Source of the DNA: Prolixibacteraceae bacterium
GTDB taxonomy: Bacteria; Bacteroidota; Bacteroidia; Bacteroidales; Prolixibacteraceae
Assembly (NCBI GenBank): GCA_016931875.1
Contig: JAFGDX010000374.1
Location: forward strand, 1 to 6,064
Direction: 5' to 3'
Length of the DNA: 6,064 nucleotides
The notes under the pieces are model-generated. The model was not told the origin of the DNA, ran no database searches, and saw only the letters and a list, made by a program, of their open reading frames with translations. Of the stretch, positions 1 to 5,816 are shown one piece after another (positions within the stretch are counted from its first letter, which is position 1; the number at the start of each line of letters is the position of its first letter). The translations under genes and the position numbers were made by a program.

Positions 1-1
1 G

Positions 2-670
2 AAAAGTGTCAGGCCAAAGGAAATTTATGATCCGCTGGAACCAGTGTATCGGAAATCGTATCAAACACCGATTGTAATTGAAGTGAATGGCAGGGAGTTA
101 TTAATCAGCAACTCGTCGTTTATGTGTTTTGCTCACGATGTAAATACCGGAGAAGTAATCTGGACGATTGAATATGGCTACGATTCGACCGTGAGTCAGC
201 CTTTATTTTGGAACGGTCTTGTGTTTGTTAACTCCGGCTGGATTTTTTTAGACAATGTGCCTTCCTTTACCCGTCAGTTTGCTGTTGATCCCACCGGAAA
301 AGGCGATGTAACCAAAACCCACGTGCGATGGATGTATGAGGACGAGGTGCCGCAGATACCGACTCCCGTTATTGTGGACGGGAAAATGTACATGGTGCAC
401 GACCGCGGAATGGCTACCTGCCTCGACGCAGCAACAGCCCGCGTAATATGGAAGGAAAAATTAAGAGGAAACTTTAACTCATCGCCGGTTTATGCGGGTG
501 GAAATATTTATTTTATCAATGTGAAAGGTGTCTGTACTATTATAAAACCCGGCGATACATTTCAAAAAATAGCCGAAAACAATATTGGTGAAACCGTAAA
601 AGCAGTTCCTGTTTTTGTGCAGGATAAAATGATTTTGCGCACAGATAAACATTTGTTTTTAATCCGCTAA
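2..670 (+). CDS. PQQ-like beta-propeller repeat protein, C-terminal part (5' end outside window)
   Basis: The reading frame is open from the left edge to a TAA at 668-670, so this is the 3' part of a longer gene. A GTG at 44 is only an internal valine codon. About 222 residues are visible. They show beta-propeller blade repeats of the PQQ/BamB-like type: a hydrophobic strand, then D-x-x-T-G-x-x-x-W or a close variant (AHDVNTGEVIW and, more diverged, CLDAATARVIW), with strands such as TPVIVDGKMYMV and SSPVYAGGNIYFI between them. Such propellers are usually exported or periplasmic; they act as scaffolds (BamB) or, less often, bind pyrroloquinoline quinone in dehydrogenases. No signal peptide or cofactor site can be judged because the N-terminus is missing. 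The protein ends normally after a last strand. A 432-base gap separates it from the next gene, so it is probably a separate transcription unit. The fold assignment is firm; any enzymatic role is unknown. Confidence 0.85.
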   Translation, partial: KSVRPKEIYDPLEPVYRKSYQTPIVIEVNGRELLISNSSFMCFAHDVNTGEVIWTIEYGYDSTVSQPLFWNGLVFVNSGWIFLDNVPSFTRQFAVDPTGKGDVTKTHVRWMYEDEVPQIPTPVIVDGKMYMVHDRGMATCLDAATARVIWKEKLRGNFNSSPVYAGGNIYFINVKGVCTIIKPGDTFQKIAENNIGETVKAVPVFVQDKMILRTDKHLFLIR

Positions 671-694
671 AAACGAAGAAAATTCTGTTTTTAG
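667..694 (+). terminator. Weak candidate stem-loop at the end of the propeller gene
   Basis: CTAAAAAC (667-674) is perfectly complementary to GTTTTTAG (687-694), with a 12-base loop. The stem overlaps the TAA stop codon. The T-run lies inside the 3' arm and there is no GC-rich stem, so this is at best a weak intrinsic terminator. It may be chance in AT-rich DNA. Confidence 0.25.
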
Positions 695-763
695 AAATAA
701 CGGCAATTTGACTGACTTCCAATTTACCTTCGTAATTTCTTCCCCTGTCAAAATTCTCATCAA

Positions 764-815
764 TACTTGTAATTTACTTTTTGAAAAAAAACAAGTAAAA
801 ATCTCTTTTTTTACT
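764..815. repeat. Two overlapping, mutually exclusive AT-rich inverted repeats
   Basis: TACTTGT (764-770) pairs perfectly with ACAAGTA (791-797). AGTAAAAA (794-801) pairs perfectly with TTTTTACT (808-815) around a 6-base loop. The two stems share bases 794-797, so only one can form at a time. Both are short and AT-rich. They could be part of a transcription end for the upstream gene or simple chance. Confidence 0.35.
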
Positions 816-863
816 GTTGCGAACCTTATTTCCTCCAGGTTAAAAAATTCATTTATGAGAAAA

Positions 864-899
864 TGTTGAAAAATCTTACACTTGTTGAAAAATTTTACA
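864..899 (+). repeat. Tandem 17-base direct repeat, candidate regulator binding sites 1 and 2
   Basis: TGTTGAAAAATCTTACA (864-880) and TGTTGAAAAATTTTACA (883-899) match at 16 of 17 positions and are separated by only CT, giving a 19-base period. Each unit is an imperfect dyad (TGT at one end, ACA at the other). Further diverged copies occur at 951-967 (inverted) and 976-992. A close tandem pair in a long gap before an operon is typical of operator or enhancer sites; the regulator is unknown. Confidence 0.6.
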
Positions 900-950
900 G
901 TTAGTTTAATTTACTGAGAGTCAGCAGGTAATCTTATTTGCGAGATAAAG

Positions 951-967
951 TGTAAACATATTCAACA
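951..967 (-). promoter_or_regulatory. Inverted copy of the 17-base motif (site 3)
   Basis: The + strand reads TGTAAACATATTCAACA. Its reverse complement, TGTTGAATATGTTTACA, matches the 883-899 copy at 14 of 17 positions, with both conserved ends (TGTTGA and TTACA) intact. It lies 8 bases upstream of site 4 in opposite orientation. Confidence 0.45.
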
Positions 968-975
968 GTTTGTGT

Positions 976-992
976 TGTTGAGAAATTGTGCA
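976..992 (+). promoter_or_regulatory. Direct copy of the 17-base motif (site 4)
   Basis: TGTTGAGAAATTGTGCA matches the 883-899 copy at 14 of 17 positions. It faces site 3 across an 8-base spacer, forming a larger inverted arrangement (951-992). Its centre is about 74 bases upstream of the candidate -12 element. Confidence 0.4.
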
Positions 993-1043
993 TACATGGG
1001 TGTATCTTGTTGTTTTTGAGTTGTTTATGGTTTTGGTTTTATT

Positions 1044-1059
1044 TGGTACCATAGTTGGT
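1044..1059 (+). promoter_or_regulatory. Sigma-54-like -24/-12 promoter candidate for the operon
   Basis: TGGTAC, five bases, then TTGGT. Against the sigma-54 consensus TGGCAC-N5-TTGCW, the -24 half matches 5 of 6 and the spacing is exact. The -12 half has GG where GC is expected and T at the last base, which is allowed. Transcription would start near 1070, giving a leader of about 33 bases before the ATG at 1103. The four 17-base repeats lie about 85-200 bases upstream of that start, as enhancer sites often do. The mismatch at the -12 C keeps confidence low. Confidence 0.3.
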
Positions 1060-1102
1060 TACAGGAGGTTGAGAATTAAAAAGTACCAAAAAATAAAACA
1101 AA

Positions 1103-2791
1103 ATGAAAACCAAAATTCTACTAACCGTAAGCATGTTGATGTTTTTTATTATGAATGTCAGCATCCGGGGTGCAGCGCAAAATGCAACCGAAAAAGAGAT
1201 TATTACCATTTGGAGTACACCCGATGTACAGGGGCTGGCCTCAACTATTGCAGTTGAATATGGGAAAAATCATCCCAACCTGGAGTTTAAAGCATTGCCT
1301 TTTTCGCAACCGGGGTTTCCTGAAAATATGAGTCAGGCCGCAGGGGTGGCATTTGTTTCTCAGGAATCGGCAGAATTAATTGCCGACCCTTCGCTTTTAA
1401 AAATGGTCATTGCCCGCGATGTAATTGTACCGGTAATGAATGCTGAAAATCCGTTTATTTCCCGTATTGATCAGCAGGGAATATCCTTGCAAAAATTCAG
1501 GCAAGCATTTACCGCAGGCAACGCTGCATGGGGTATCTTCCTCGGAAATGAAGCAAAAGAATCACTAAAAGTTTATATTCCGGACGATGAAGCCGCAGAA
1601 TCTGCAGTTGCCGGTTTTATGGGAATAAGCACCGGGGCAGTTACAGGTGCGGAGGCAAAATCGGCCAGCGAAATTATTCAACTTGTTCAGCAAAATAAAT
1701 ATGCAGTAGGTTTTTGCCGCTTGCTGAGCCTTGCTGAACCCGGAAAACAAACACTTCCCGAGAATATAAAGTTGCTTCCTATCGACAAAAACGAAAGCGG
1801 ACAAATTGAGTATCATGAAAAAATATATGGAAGCCTCGAAGATTTTAAACGTGGTGTTTGGATTGGAAAGTACCCAAGAGCATTAATTCAAGGGGTTTAT
1901 GCGGTTTCTCCTGCCACGATGCCAAACGAAAATGTAGCTGATTTTTTAAGCTGGGTGGTTACCGGTGGGCAGCAGTTTATGGAGCCGGCGGGTTTTAGCG
2001 AACTGGTATACAATGAAAGACATTCGAAACTGGAAAAAATACACCCGCCGCAAATTGTGCTTGAACCGGAGCCGGAACAAACAGCAAAAACAAACCCTTT
2101 GCTTTTTATTGTTTTGGGAATACTGGTGGTAGCTGTTGTTGCTGGTGTTGTTTACCAGAGAAACAGAAAAAAAAGAAAAATGCCTTTGGGGAATTTTTCC
2201 CGGCATGCAAAAATTCTAACCGAAAGTGCCCTTTCCTTTCCCGGTGGCTTGTATTTCGATAAGTCGCACACCTGGGTATTTATGGAAAAAAATGGTAACG
2301 TGAAATTTGGCGTTGATGATTTTATTCCGAATGTAACAGGCGATTTCACAAGGGTGATTTTGAAAAATCCCGGTGAGCAGGTAAAAAGAAAAGAACCTGT
2401 GGTTACGCTCATTCAAAAAGGAAAACAAATTCAGATTCATGCGCCGGTTTCCGGAATCATCAAAGAGATTAATGAAACGCTTGTGGTGGATCCTTTTGTA
2501 ATTAACAATTCGCCCTACGAGGATGGGTGGATTTATACAATTGAACCCTCCAACTGGTTACGCGAAATCAGCTTTTTCAAAATGGGGGAAAGCTACAAGG
2601 AATGGATTGGCAACGAAATTTTACGGCTAAAAGATTTCCTGGCCTGCTCTTTCAATATTAAAAGCCTGACCAAAGAAGAACTTGCGTTTCAGGAAGGGGG
2701 TGAAATAATTACGCATCCGTTGAAAGATTTGGGGCCGGAAATATGGGAAGACTTTCAAAATTATTTTATTGATACCTCAGATATGTATTGA
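1103..2791 (+). CDS. Chimeric membrane protein: PstS-like periplasmic binding domain, one TM helix, GcvH-like domain
   Basis: 562 residues. Residues 1-25 are a signal peptide (basic start, hydrophobic core, likely cut after GAA before QNA). Residues about 33-305 resemble phosphate-type (PstS, PBP_like_2) solute-binding proteins: IARDVIVPVMNAENP, an AVGFCRL segment, and FLSWVVTGGQQFMEPAGF near the domain end. The glycine/serine-rich phosphate-binding loop of true PstS is not visible (ALPFSQPGF stands there), so the ligand is unknown. A Pro/Glu-rich linker (about 314-328) leads to a TM helix (about 331-351) followed by RNRKKRK, which places the rest in the cytoplasm. Residues about 382-486 align with glycine cleavage H protein (KSHTWV, HAPVSGIIKEIN, PYEDGWIYTI). 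The GcvH lipoyl-lysine position is Gly440, between Lys439 and Lys441. Residues about 500-560 are an extension shared with the gene at 5013, including FQEGGE. The start has an A-rich leader typical of Bacteroidota. It heads the operon; the next gene follows within 33 bases. Confidence 0.9.
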   Translation: MKTKILLTVSMLMFFIMNVSIRGAAQNATEKEIITIWSTPDVQGLASTIAVEYGKNHPNLEFKALPFSQPGFPENMSQAAGVAFVSQESAELIADPSLLKMVIARDVIVPVMNAENPFISRIDQQGISLQKFRQAFTAGNAAWGIFLGNEAKESLKVYIPDDEAAESAVAGFMGISTGAVTGAEAKSASEIIQLVQQNKYAVGFCRLLSLAEPGKQTLPENIKLLPIDKNESGQIEYHEKIYGSLEDFKRGVWIGKYPRALIQGVYAVSPATMPNENVADFLSWVVTGGQQFMEPAGFSELVYNERHSKLEKIHPPQIVLEPEPEQTAKTNPLLFIVLGILVVAVVAGVVYQRNRKKRKMPLGNFSRHAKILTESALSFPGGLYFDKSHTWVFMEKNGNVKFGVDDFIPNVTGDFTRVILKNPGEQVKRKEPVVTLIQKGKQIQIHAPVSGIIKEINETLVVDPFVINNSPYEDGWIYTIEPSNWLREISFFKMGESYKEWIGNEILRLKDFLACSFNIKSLTKEELAFQEGGEIITHPLKDLGPEIWEDFQNYFIDTSDMY

Positions 2792-2824
2792 ATGCAAGTC
2801 AAAGTCAAAAAAAATAATAAAACC

Positions 2825-3694
2825 ATGAGTATAAACCGAAGAAATTTTTTCAAAGTAATTGGTGCAACAGGAGCCACATTTGCCCTGGGAAAAGATGCCA
2901 AAGCAAAACCGACAAACGAGGAGGTAACAGAATTTAAAGCAATTCTTTACGATTCAACCCGTTGTGTGGGCTGCCAGTCATGTGAATTTTCGTGTGCTGA
3001 AGCCAATAATTTACCCGAACCTACCGATTATCCCGAAGTGGGAAAAATACGCAAAACCGATGAAACAAGAAGAACAGTGGTAAATGCGTATGAAACTTCG
3101 AAGGGAGAAGTGTATGTAAAACGCCAGTGTATGCATTGCAACGAACCTGCCTGTGCTGCAGCCTGCCTAACCCGGGCTATGCACAAAACCAGCGGGGGGC
3201 CTGTAATTTGGCGCGAAGACAAATGTATGGGTTGCCGCTACTGTATGGTTTCGTGCCCCTTTGATGTGCCGAAGTTTGAATACCACAGTGCCAATCCGGA
3301 AATTACAAAATGTACAATGTGTGCCGAACGGCAACAAAACGGGCAGATTCCGGCTTGTGTTGAGAACTGCCCTGCCGAAGCCCTGGTTTTTGGAACCCGC
3401 AGGGAATTGATTGCCGAAGCCCGGAAAAGAATAGCAGAAAATCCGGAGTTGTATTACGACCATATTTACGGGGAAACCGAAGCTGGCGGAAGCTCTTTTT
3501 TATATCTGTCGCCGGTTCCGTTTGAGGAAATCGGATTTAATACCGGGCTTCAAAAATCTTCATACCCCGCATTAACCAAAGGTTTTCTTTACAGTGTGCC
3601 GGCTGTTTTTGTGCTTTGGCCAATGATTTTGCTGGGCATTCAGGACGCCACAAAAAACAATCAGAAAAATGCAGACCACACTGACGAAAAGTAA
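2825..3694 (+). CDS. Tat-exported 4x[4Fe-4S] ferredoxin subunit, HybA-like
   Basis: 289 residues from ATG 2825. An in-frame ATG at 2792, directly after the previous stop codon, would add 11 residues. I prefer 2825 because it has the A-rich leader seen before the neighbouring genes and gives a compact Tat signal, MSINRRNFFKV, followed by a hydrophobic stretch. Sixteen cysteines in four groups would bind four [4Fe-4S] clusters: C47/50/53/57, C102/105/110/114, C134/137/140/144 and C163/166/178/182. A C-terminal membrane anchor (about 253-272) follows. Tat signal, 16 cysteines and C-terminal anchor together match HybA of E. coli hydrogenase 2 better than the DmsB or NrfC type, which lack the anchor. 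Expected role: electron wire on the periplasmic face between a catalytic partner and the HybB/NrfD-like quinone subunit encoded next, 58 bases downstream. No hydrogenase or molybdoenzyme catalytic subunit is in the window, so the redox partner is unknown. Confidence 0.93.
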   Translation: MSINRRNFFKVIGATGATFALGKDAKAKPTNEEVTEFKAILYDSTRCVGCQSCEFSCAEANNLPEPTDYPEVGKIRKTDETRRTVVNAYETSKGEVYVKRQCMHCNEPACAAACLTRAMHKTSGGPVIWREDKCMGCRYCMVSCPFDVPKFEYHSANPEITKCTMCAERQQNGQIPACVENCPAEALVFGTRRELIAEARKRIAENPELYYDHIYGETEAGGSSFLYLSPVPFEEIGFNTGLQKSSYPALTKGFLYSVPAVFVLWPMILLGIQDATKNNQKNADHTDEK

Positions 3695-3752
3695 ACTTTC
3701 AATCCGCAGATTTTAAATTATTATTGATTCGAACAATCCTAAAATATGAAAT

Positions 3753-4979
3753 ATGAATAATACAATTAGCTTTCCTTTGGAAAAAAGGAGTAAAAGCCGA
3801 TGGCAATTTTTACTGGGTGAATTAAAACCCAAAGGGAAAATGTTTACCTGGTTTAATATCATTTCACTGCCCATTATGCTGCTTGGGCTGGTATTAATTG
3901 TCATCCGTTTTTGGAAAGGCATCGGTTCCATCACCAATCTTACGCAGGAAGTTCCCTGGGGTTTGTGGATTGGTTTTGATGTGGTAACCGGGGTTGCTTT
4001 TGCCGGGGGCGCTTACGTGGTAACATTTATGGTGTATATTCTGAACATGCAGAAATACCATTCCATTGTTCGGGTAACCGTACTAAACGGATTTCTGGCC
4101 TATGTTTTTTATGCCGGTGCTTTGCTTCTCGATTTGGGCCGCCCGTGGAATGTAATCAATCCCATCATCGGAAATGGTTTTGGAACCAGTTCGGTGCTGT
4201 TTTTGGTAGCCTGGCACTTTTTGTTGTACATGATTGCCCAGCTCATTGAGTTTTCGCCTGCCATTGCCGAATGGCTGGGAGCACGGCGTGCGCGGCGTAT
4301 TCTTTCGGGAATGACGCTGGCTGCTGTTATTTTTGGAATTACTCTTTCAACCTTGCACCAATCCGGATTAGGGGCACTCTATTTAATGGCCAAAGAAAAA
4401 ATTCATCCGCTCTGGTATTCCGAATTTATTCCCATTCTGTTTTTTGTGTCCAGTATTTTTGCCGGGCTTTCCATGGTTATTTTTGAAGGGTCCATTACTC
4501 ATAAGGTCTTTAGCGATCAAATCAGCAAAAAAAATCACCATGCACACAGCAACATTCTGAATGGCTTATCAAAAATATGCGCCGGAACCATGTTTGCCTA
4601 TTTCTTTCTGCAGTTGATTGTTTTTGTACACGGCAAACGCTGGGAGTATTTAGGTACCACAATGGGAAACTGGTATTTGATTGAAATGCTTGGCTTTGTG
4701 CTTCTTCCGATGATGCTTTATTTTTACAGTTACCGCAGCAACAATGTATTTCTCATTAAGGTAGCTTCTGTAGTAACCATGTTAGGAATTATTGTTAACC
4801 GGTTAAATGTTACGGTTATTGGTTTCCGCTGGGATGCTGCAACGCATTATGTTCCGTCGTGGATGGAAATTGTGGTTACGCTTGCGGTAATATTTACAGA
4901 AATCTGGATTTTCCGCTGGGTAATCAACCGCATGCCCGTGTTGCGCGAATCGCCTTCGTGGGCCGGCGAAAAACATTAA
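3753..4979 (+). CDS. hybB: HybB/NrfD-family integral membrane quinone-reactive subunit
   Basis: 408 residues with about ten predicted TM helices (roughly 33-52, 70-92, 108-127, 145-165, 182-200, 223-245, 270-292, 308-327, 333-350, 368-389). Length and helix number fit HybB (about 390 residues) rather than the shorter eight-helix PsrC type. Family signatures include EVPWGLW (66-72), DLGRPW (127-132), LHQSGLG (201-207), HPLWYSE (218-224) and NRLNVTVIGF (349-358). In this family the protein spans the cytoplasmic membrane, exchanges electrons with the quinone pool and partners with a periplasmic four-cluster ferredoxin, here the gene just upstream. The symbol reflects family resemblance only; no hydrogenase subunits are visible, so it may serve another oxidoreductase. 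ATG 3753 is preceded by an A/T-rich leader and overlaps a four-codon mini-ORF (3746-3760). The next gene starts 33 bases after the stop. Confidence 0.93.
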   Translation: MNNTISFPLEKRSKSRWQFLLGELKPKGKMFTWFNIISLPIMLLGLVLIVIRFWKGIGSITNLTQEVPWGLWIGFDVVTGVAFAGGAYVVTFMVYILNMQKYHSIVRVTVLNGFLAYVFYAGALLLDLGRPWNVINPIIGNGFGTSSVLFLVAWHFLLYMIAQLIEFSPAIAEWLGARRARRILSGMTLAAVIFGITLSTLHQSGLGALYLMAKEKIHPLWYSEFIPILFFVSSIFAGLSMVIFEGSITHKVFSDQISKKNHHAHSNILNGLSKICAGTMFAYFFLQLIVFVHGKRWEYLGTTMGNWYLIEMLGFVLLPMMLYFYSYRSNNVFLIKVASVVTMLGIIVNRLNVTVIGFRWDAATHYVPSWMEIVVTLAVIFTEIWIFRWVINRMPVLRESPSWAGEKH

Positions 4980-5012
4980 TTTTCAAAATATGTCACTTCA
5001 AAAAATATAAAA

Positions 5013-5720
5013 ATGGAAGGATTTACTTATTCAAATATTTTTGAAACAAAAGGAATAGAATACATAATCGTTATCTTTTTTCTTCTGATACTTATTCCTT
5101 TTTGGATTTTTGTGAACCGAAAAGTTCCGGTAAAAGAACAGTTTCAGCAGGCATTGAATGTATTGACTGCCGGTGTGCTTCGAATTCCTCACGGGTTTTT
5201 GTTCAGCAAAAACCACACGTGGGTAAGCCTTGAAAAAACAGGATATGCAAAGTTTGGAATTGACGATTTTCTTCAGAAAATTGTAGGTGAGACCCAATTT
5301 GTTCCTTTAAAAACCCTGGGCGAAGTAGTGCAAAAAGGGGAAGTTTTGGCTGAGATCAACCAGAAGGGAAAACGGCTGAAAGTGCTGTCTCCGATTTCAG
5401 GAGAAATAATGGCAGTAAATACCCATAAAACAAATATGGGGTTGCCGGGAAGCGATCCTTATGAAAAGGGCTGGTTTTATTCGCTAAAACCGTTTAACTG
5501 GGAAACAGAAACATCGGGCCTTTTTATTGCAGACGAAGCAGGAATATGGATAAAAAATGAACTGGAAAGGTTCAAGGACTTTTTGAACGTTTCACTGGCT
5601 CACCATTCCGGTCAGCCATCTGTGGTGGCTTTTCAGGAAGGCGGGGAATTAATACAGAACCCACTCTCGGAACTGCATCCCGAAATCTGGAAGAAATTTC
5701 AGGAGGAGTTTCTGGAGTAA
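5013..5720 (+). CDS. Membrane-anchored GcvH-like (lipoyl-domain fold) protein with C-terminal extension
   Basis: 235 residues. A short acidic N-terminus and a single TM helix (about 15-34) are followed by NRK, so the body should face the cytoplasm. Residues about 60-165 align with glycine cleavage H protein: KNHTWVSLEK, FGIDDF, LSPISGEIMAVN, DPYEKGWFYSLKP. As in the paralogue at 1103, the lipoyl-lysine position of GcvH is Gly119, flanked by Lys118 and Lys120 (QKGK, 117-120). Lipoylation is therefore uncertain. Residues about 180-235 repeat the paralogue's extension (RFKDFL, then AFQEGGE, then PEIWKKFQ), which canonical GcvH (about 130 residues) lacks. In effect it is the paralogue without the binding domain. 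ATG 5013 is preceded by an A-rich leader 33 bases after the HybB-like gene, so it is most likely the last gene of the operon. No glycine-cleavage genes (gcvT, gcvP) are nearby in the window. Confidence 0.9.
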   Translation: MEGFTYSNIFETKGIEYIIVIFFLLILIPFWIFVNRKVPVKEQFQQALNVLTAGVLRIPHGFLFSKNHTWVSLEKTGYAKFGIDDFLQKIVGETQFVPLKTLGEVVQKGEVLAEINQKGKRLKVLSPISGEIMAVNTHKTNMGLPGSDPYEKGWFYSLKPFNWETETSGLFIADEAGIWIKNELERFKDFLNVSLAHHSGQPSVVAFQEGGELIQNPLSELHPEIWKKFQEEFLE

Positions 5721-5773
5721 TATAGAATTGATTTAAAAGAAGACCTGGTTAATCCCCACATTCTTTTTTGTAT

Positions 5774-5804
5774 TTTGCAGGTTATAAAAACCACTATAAT
5801 TTTG
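5774..5804 (+). promoter_or_regulatory. Bacteroidota-type promoter for the downstream kinase-like gene
   Basis: TTTG (5774-5777), 19 bases, then TAATTTTG (5797-5804). Both halves match the published Bacteroidota consensus (TTTG at -33, TAnnTTTG at -7) exactly. The spacer contains a small inverted repeat, GGTT-ATAAA-AACC (5780-5792). Transcription would start only a few bases before the ATG at 5817, so the mRNA would be nearly leaderless. Confidence 0.6.
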
Positions 5805-5816
5805 ACTTAACCGGCA

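Larger units (their letters stand above)
671..1102. other. 432-base AT-rich intergenic region, apparent control region for the downstream operon
   Basis: No convincing gene lies here. From left to right it holds two overlapping AT-rich inverted repeats (764-815), a tandem pair of 17-base direct repeats (864-899), an inverted and a direct copy of the same 17-mer (951-992), and a sigma-54-like -24/-12 candidate (1044-1059). I searched for the Bacteroidota housekeeping promoter (TTTG plus TAnnTTTG) and found no good full match. The nearest is TTTG at 969-972, then 20 bases, then TACATGGG, with two mismatches in the -7 element. The density of repeated motifs suggests regulated transcription of the gene starting at 1103. 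Confidence 0.6.

Noticed and set aside
44..46. GTG as the start of the propeller gene
   Set aside because: The frame stays open upstream to the window edge and the protein starts mid-fold there, so the gene is truncated by the window.
926..941. Another sigma-54-like site (AGG, then TTGC)
   Set aside because: The spacing between the GG and GC elements is one base too long and the rest of the -24 element does not match.
1063..1068. A perfect AGGAGG Shine-Dalgarno sequence
   Set aside because: It is 34 bases from the ATG at 1103 and no start codon sits at a working distance; Bacteroidota do not depend on this signal.
988..1257. An 89-codon GTG-started frame with a hydrophobic stretch followed by basic residues, like a small membrane protein
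   Set aside because: It overlaps the well-supported gene at 1103 by 155 bases in another frame, and the hydrophobic part is what T-rich non-coding DNA would give.
1565..3463. Several open frames on the minus strand inside the operon genes
   Set aside because: They lie opposite genes with clear domain matches and show no recognisable protein features.
3722..3736. Small dyad ATTG-ATTCGAA-CAAT before the HybB-like gene
   Set aside because: Only four outer base pairs and an imperfect centre; no sign that it is a terminator or operator.
3746..3760. Four-codon mini-ORF (ATG AAA TAT GAA TAA) overlapping the HybB-like start
   Set aside because: Too short to judge; such tiny frames are common in AT-rich leaders. 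Coupling is possible but unsupported.
2248..5510. Glycine cleavage H proteins taking part in glycine catabolism
   Set aside because: Both are membrane-tethered and extended, lack the normal lipoyl-lysine motif, and have no gcvT or gcvP neighbours in the window.
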